Shown here in pieces: positions 5,968 to 6,383 of a DNA stretch of 6,383 bases. Made by a program: the position numbers and the translations under genes. Positions within the stretch are counted from its first letter, which is position 1. Every line of letters begins with the position of its first letter. The DNA comes from Bovifimicola sp964595785 (GTDB lineage Bacteria > Bacillota > Clostridia > Lachnospirales > Lachnospiraceae). The notes below the pieces were generated by a model. That model worked only from the letters and a program-made list of their open reading frames with translations. It was not told the DNA's origin and searched no databases. The DNA lies in assembly GCA_964595785.1 (NCBI GenBank), contig CAZQRO010000097.1, forward strand, positions 1 through 6,383. The letters run 5' to 3'.

Positions 5968-6383
5968 ATGAAAATATCAACAAGAGGCCGCTATGCATTA
6001 AGACTTATGCTGCAATTAGCCATGTATGAACCGAATAAATCCGTAAGTATTAAAGATATAGCGTCAAAGCAGAATATATCAGGTAAATACTTAGAGCAGA
6101 TTATATCAGTCCTTAACAAAGCAGGTTATGTTAGAAGTGAAAGAGGTCCGCAGGGTGGTTACTCATTAAAAATGAAACCGGAGAAATATACAGTAGGTAT
6201 GATTCTCAGACTTACTGAGGGCAGTCTTGCACCTGTAGCATGTCTTGATGAGGTAGAGGCAGTATGTGAGAGGGAATCACAATGCGCCACATTAGAAGTC
6301 TGGAAGAGGTTAAATAATGCAATAAATGATGTGGTAGATGGAATTACACTGGCAGACTTAGTAGAGATACAAAAGAGTAAAGA
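5968..6383 (+). CDS. Rrf2 family transcriptional regulator, IscR-like (3' end outside window)
   Basis: The frame stays open to the end of the window, giving 138 residues of a protein normally about 140-165 long, so little is missing. MKISTRGRYALR is the standard Rrf2 opening. The winged helix-turn-helix covers about residues 1-70, with the recognition region ISGKYLEQIISVLNKAGYV and the wing RGPQGGYSL. Three cysteines, at 92, 100 and 106, lie where IscR binds its [2Fe-2S] cluster, and W112 follows as in relatives. This favours a cluster-sensing IscR-like protein over CymR, which lacks such cysteines. Its position after nifSU suggests it controls cluster assembly, perhaps itself included. GAGGA (5958-5962), five bases upstream, supports ATG 5968. 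An in-frame ATG at 5956 would add four residues but overlaps that site. It has its own promoter and a long leader. Confidence 0.94.
   Translation, partial: MKISTRGRYALRLMLQLAMYEPNKSVSIKDIASKQNISGKYLEQIISVLNKAGYVRSERGPQGGYSLKMKPEKYTVGMILRLTEGSLAPVACLDEVEAVCERESQCATLEVWKRLNNAINDVVDGITLADLVEIQKSK

Noticed and set aside
5816..5998. 60-codon open frame on the - strand across the Rrf2 leader
   Set aside because: The Phe/Leu-rich product arises from A-rich leader sequence on the + strand, and the frame runs into the Rrf2 gene; no supporting promoter or ribosome site was seen.
1..6383. CRISPR array, insertion sequence, tRNA or phage attachment site
   Set aside because: No regularly spaced repeats, transposase-like frames, cloverleaf sequences or flanking direct repeats were seen on either strand.

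Overview
The window reads as a low-GC Firmicutes chromosome segment, most likely from the Clostridia and plausibly a Lachnospiraceae member. This is an inference from the AT-rich, A/G-heavy coding strand, the purine-rich Shine-Dalgarno sites, the short U-tract terminators and the clostridial-type NifS/NifU pair. All genes lie on the + strand. No mobile element, tRNA, rRNA or CRISPR array is visible, and no gene-free stretch exceeds about 180 bases.

Region 1 (1-2098) is the end of the F1Fo ATP synthase operon: the last 45 codons of atpG (gamma), complete atpD (beta, catalytic) and complete atpC (epsilon). It closes with a two-tiered hairpin and T-run just after atpC. The 3' arm of that terminator also carries the ribosome-binding site of the next gene.

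Region 2 (2100-2648) is a 182-codon gene of unknown function with an N-terminal hydrophobic segment. It starts two bases after the terminator T-run and has no clear promoter of its own.

Region 3 (2649-3902) is a polytopic membrane protein of the AI-2E/PerM family, expressed from a well-formed sigma-A-type promoter (TTGACA, 17 bp, TATATT).

Region 4 (3903-6383) is an iron-sulfur cluster assembly locus. It contains a cysteine desulfurase (nifS/iscS type), its scaffold partner (nifU/iscU type) and, under a separate promoter, an IscR-like Rrf2 regulator that runs off the window. NifS mobilises sulfur from cysteine, NifU assembles the [2Fe-2S] cluster, and the regulator, with three C-terminal cysteines, is the likely sensor of cluster supply. 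The regulator is downstream of nifSU rather than ahead of it.

The genes are largely ordinary. The intergenic regions hold the unusual structure: a terminator that hides a Shine-Dalgarno site; an 18-bp perfect hairpin whose left arm contains the -10 box of the nifS promoter; and a roughly 130-nt leader before the Rrf2 gene with an 11-bp hairpin, a possible pseudoknot and a possible overlapping small ORF. No wholly new system is evident.
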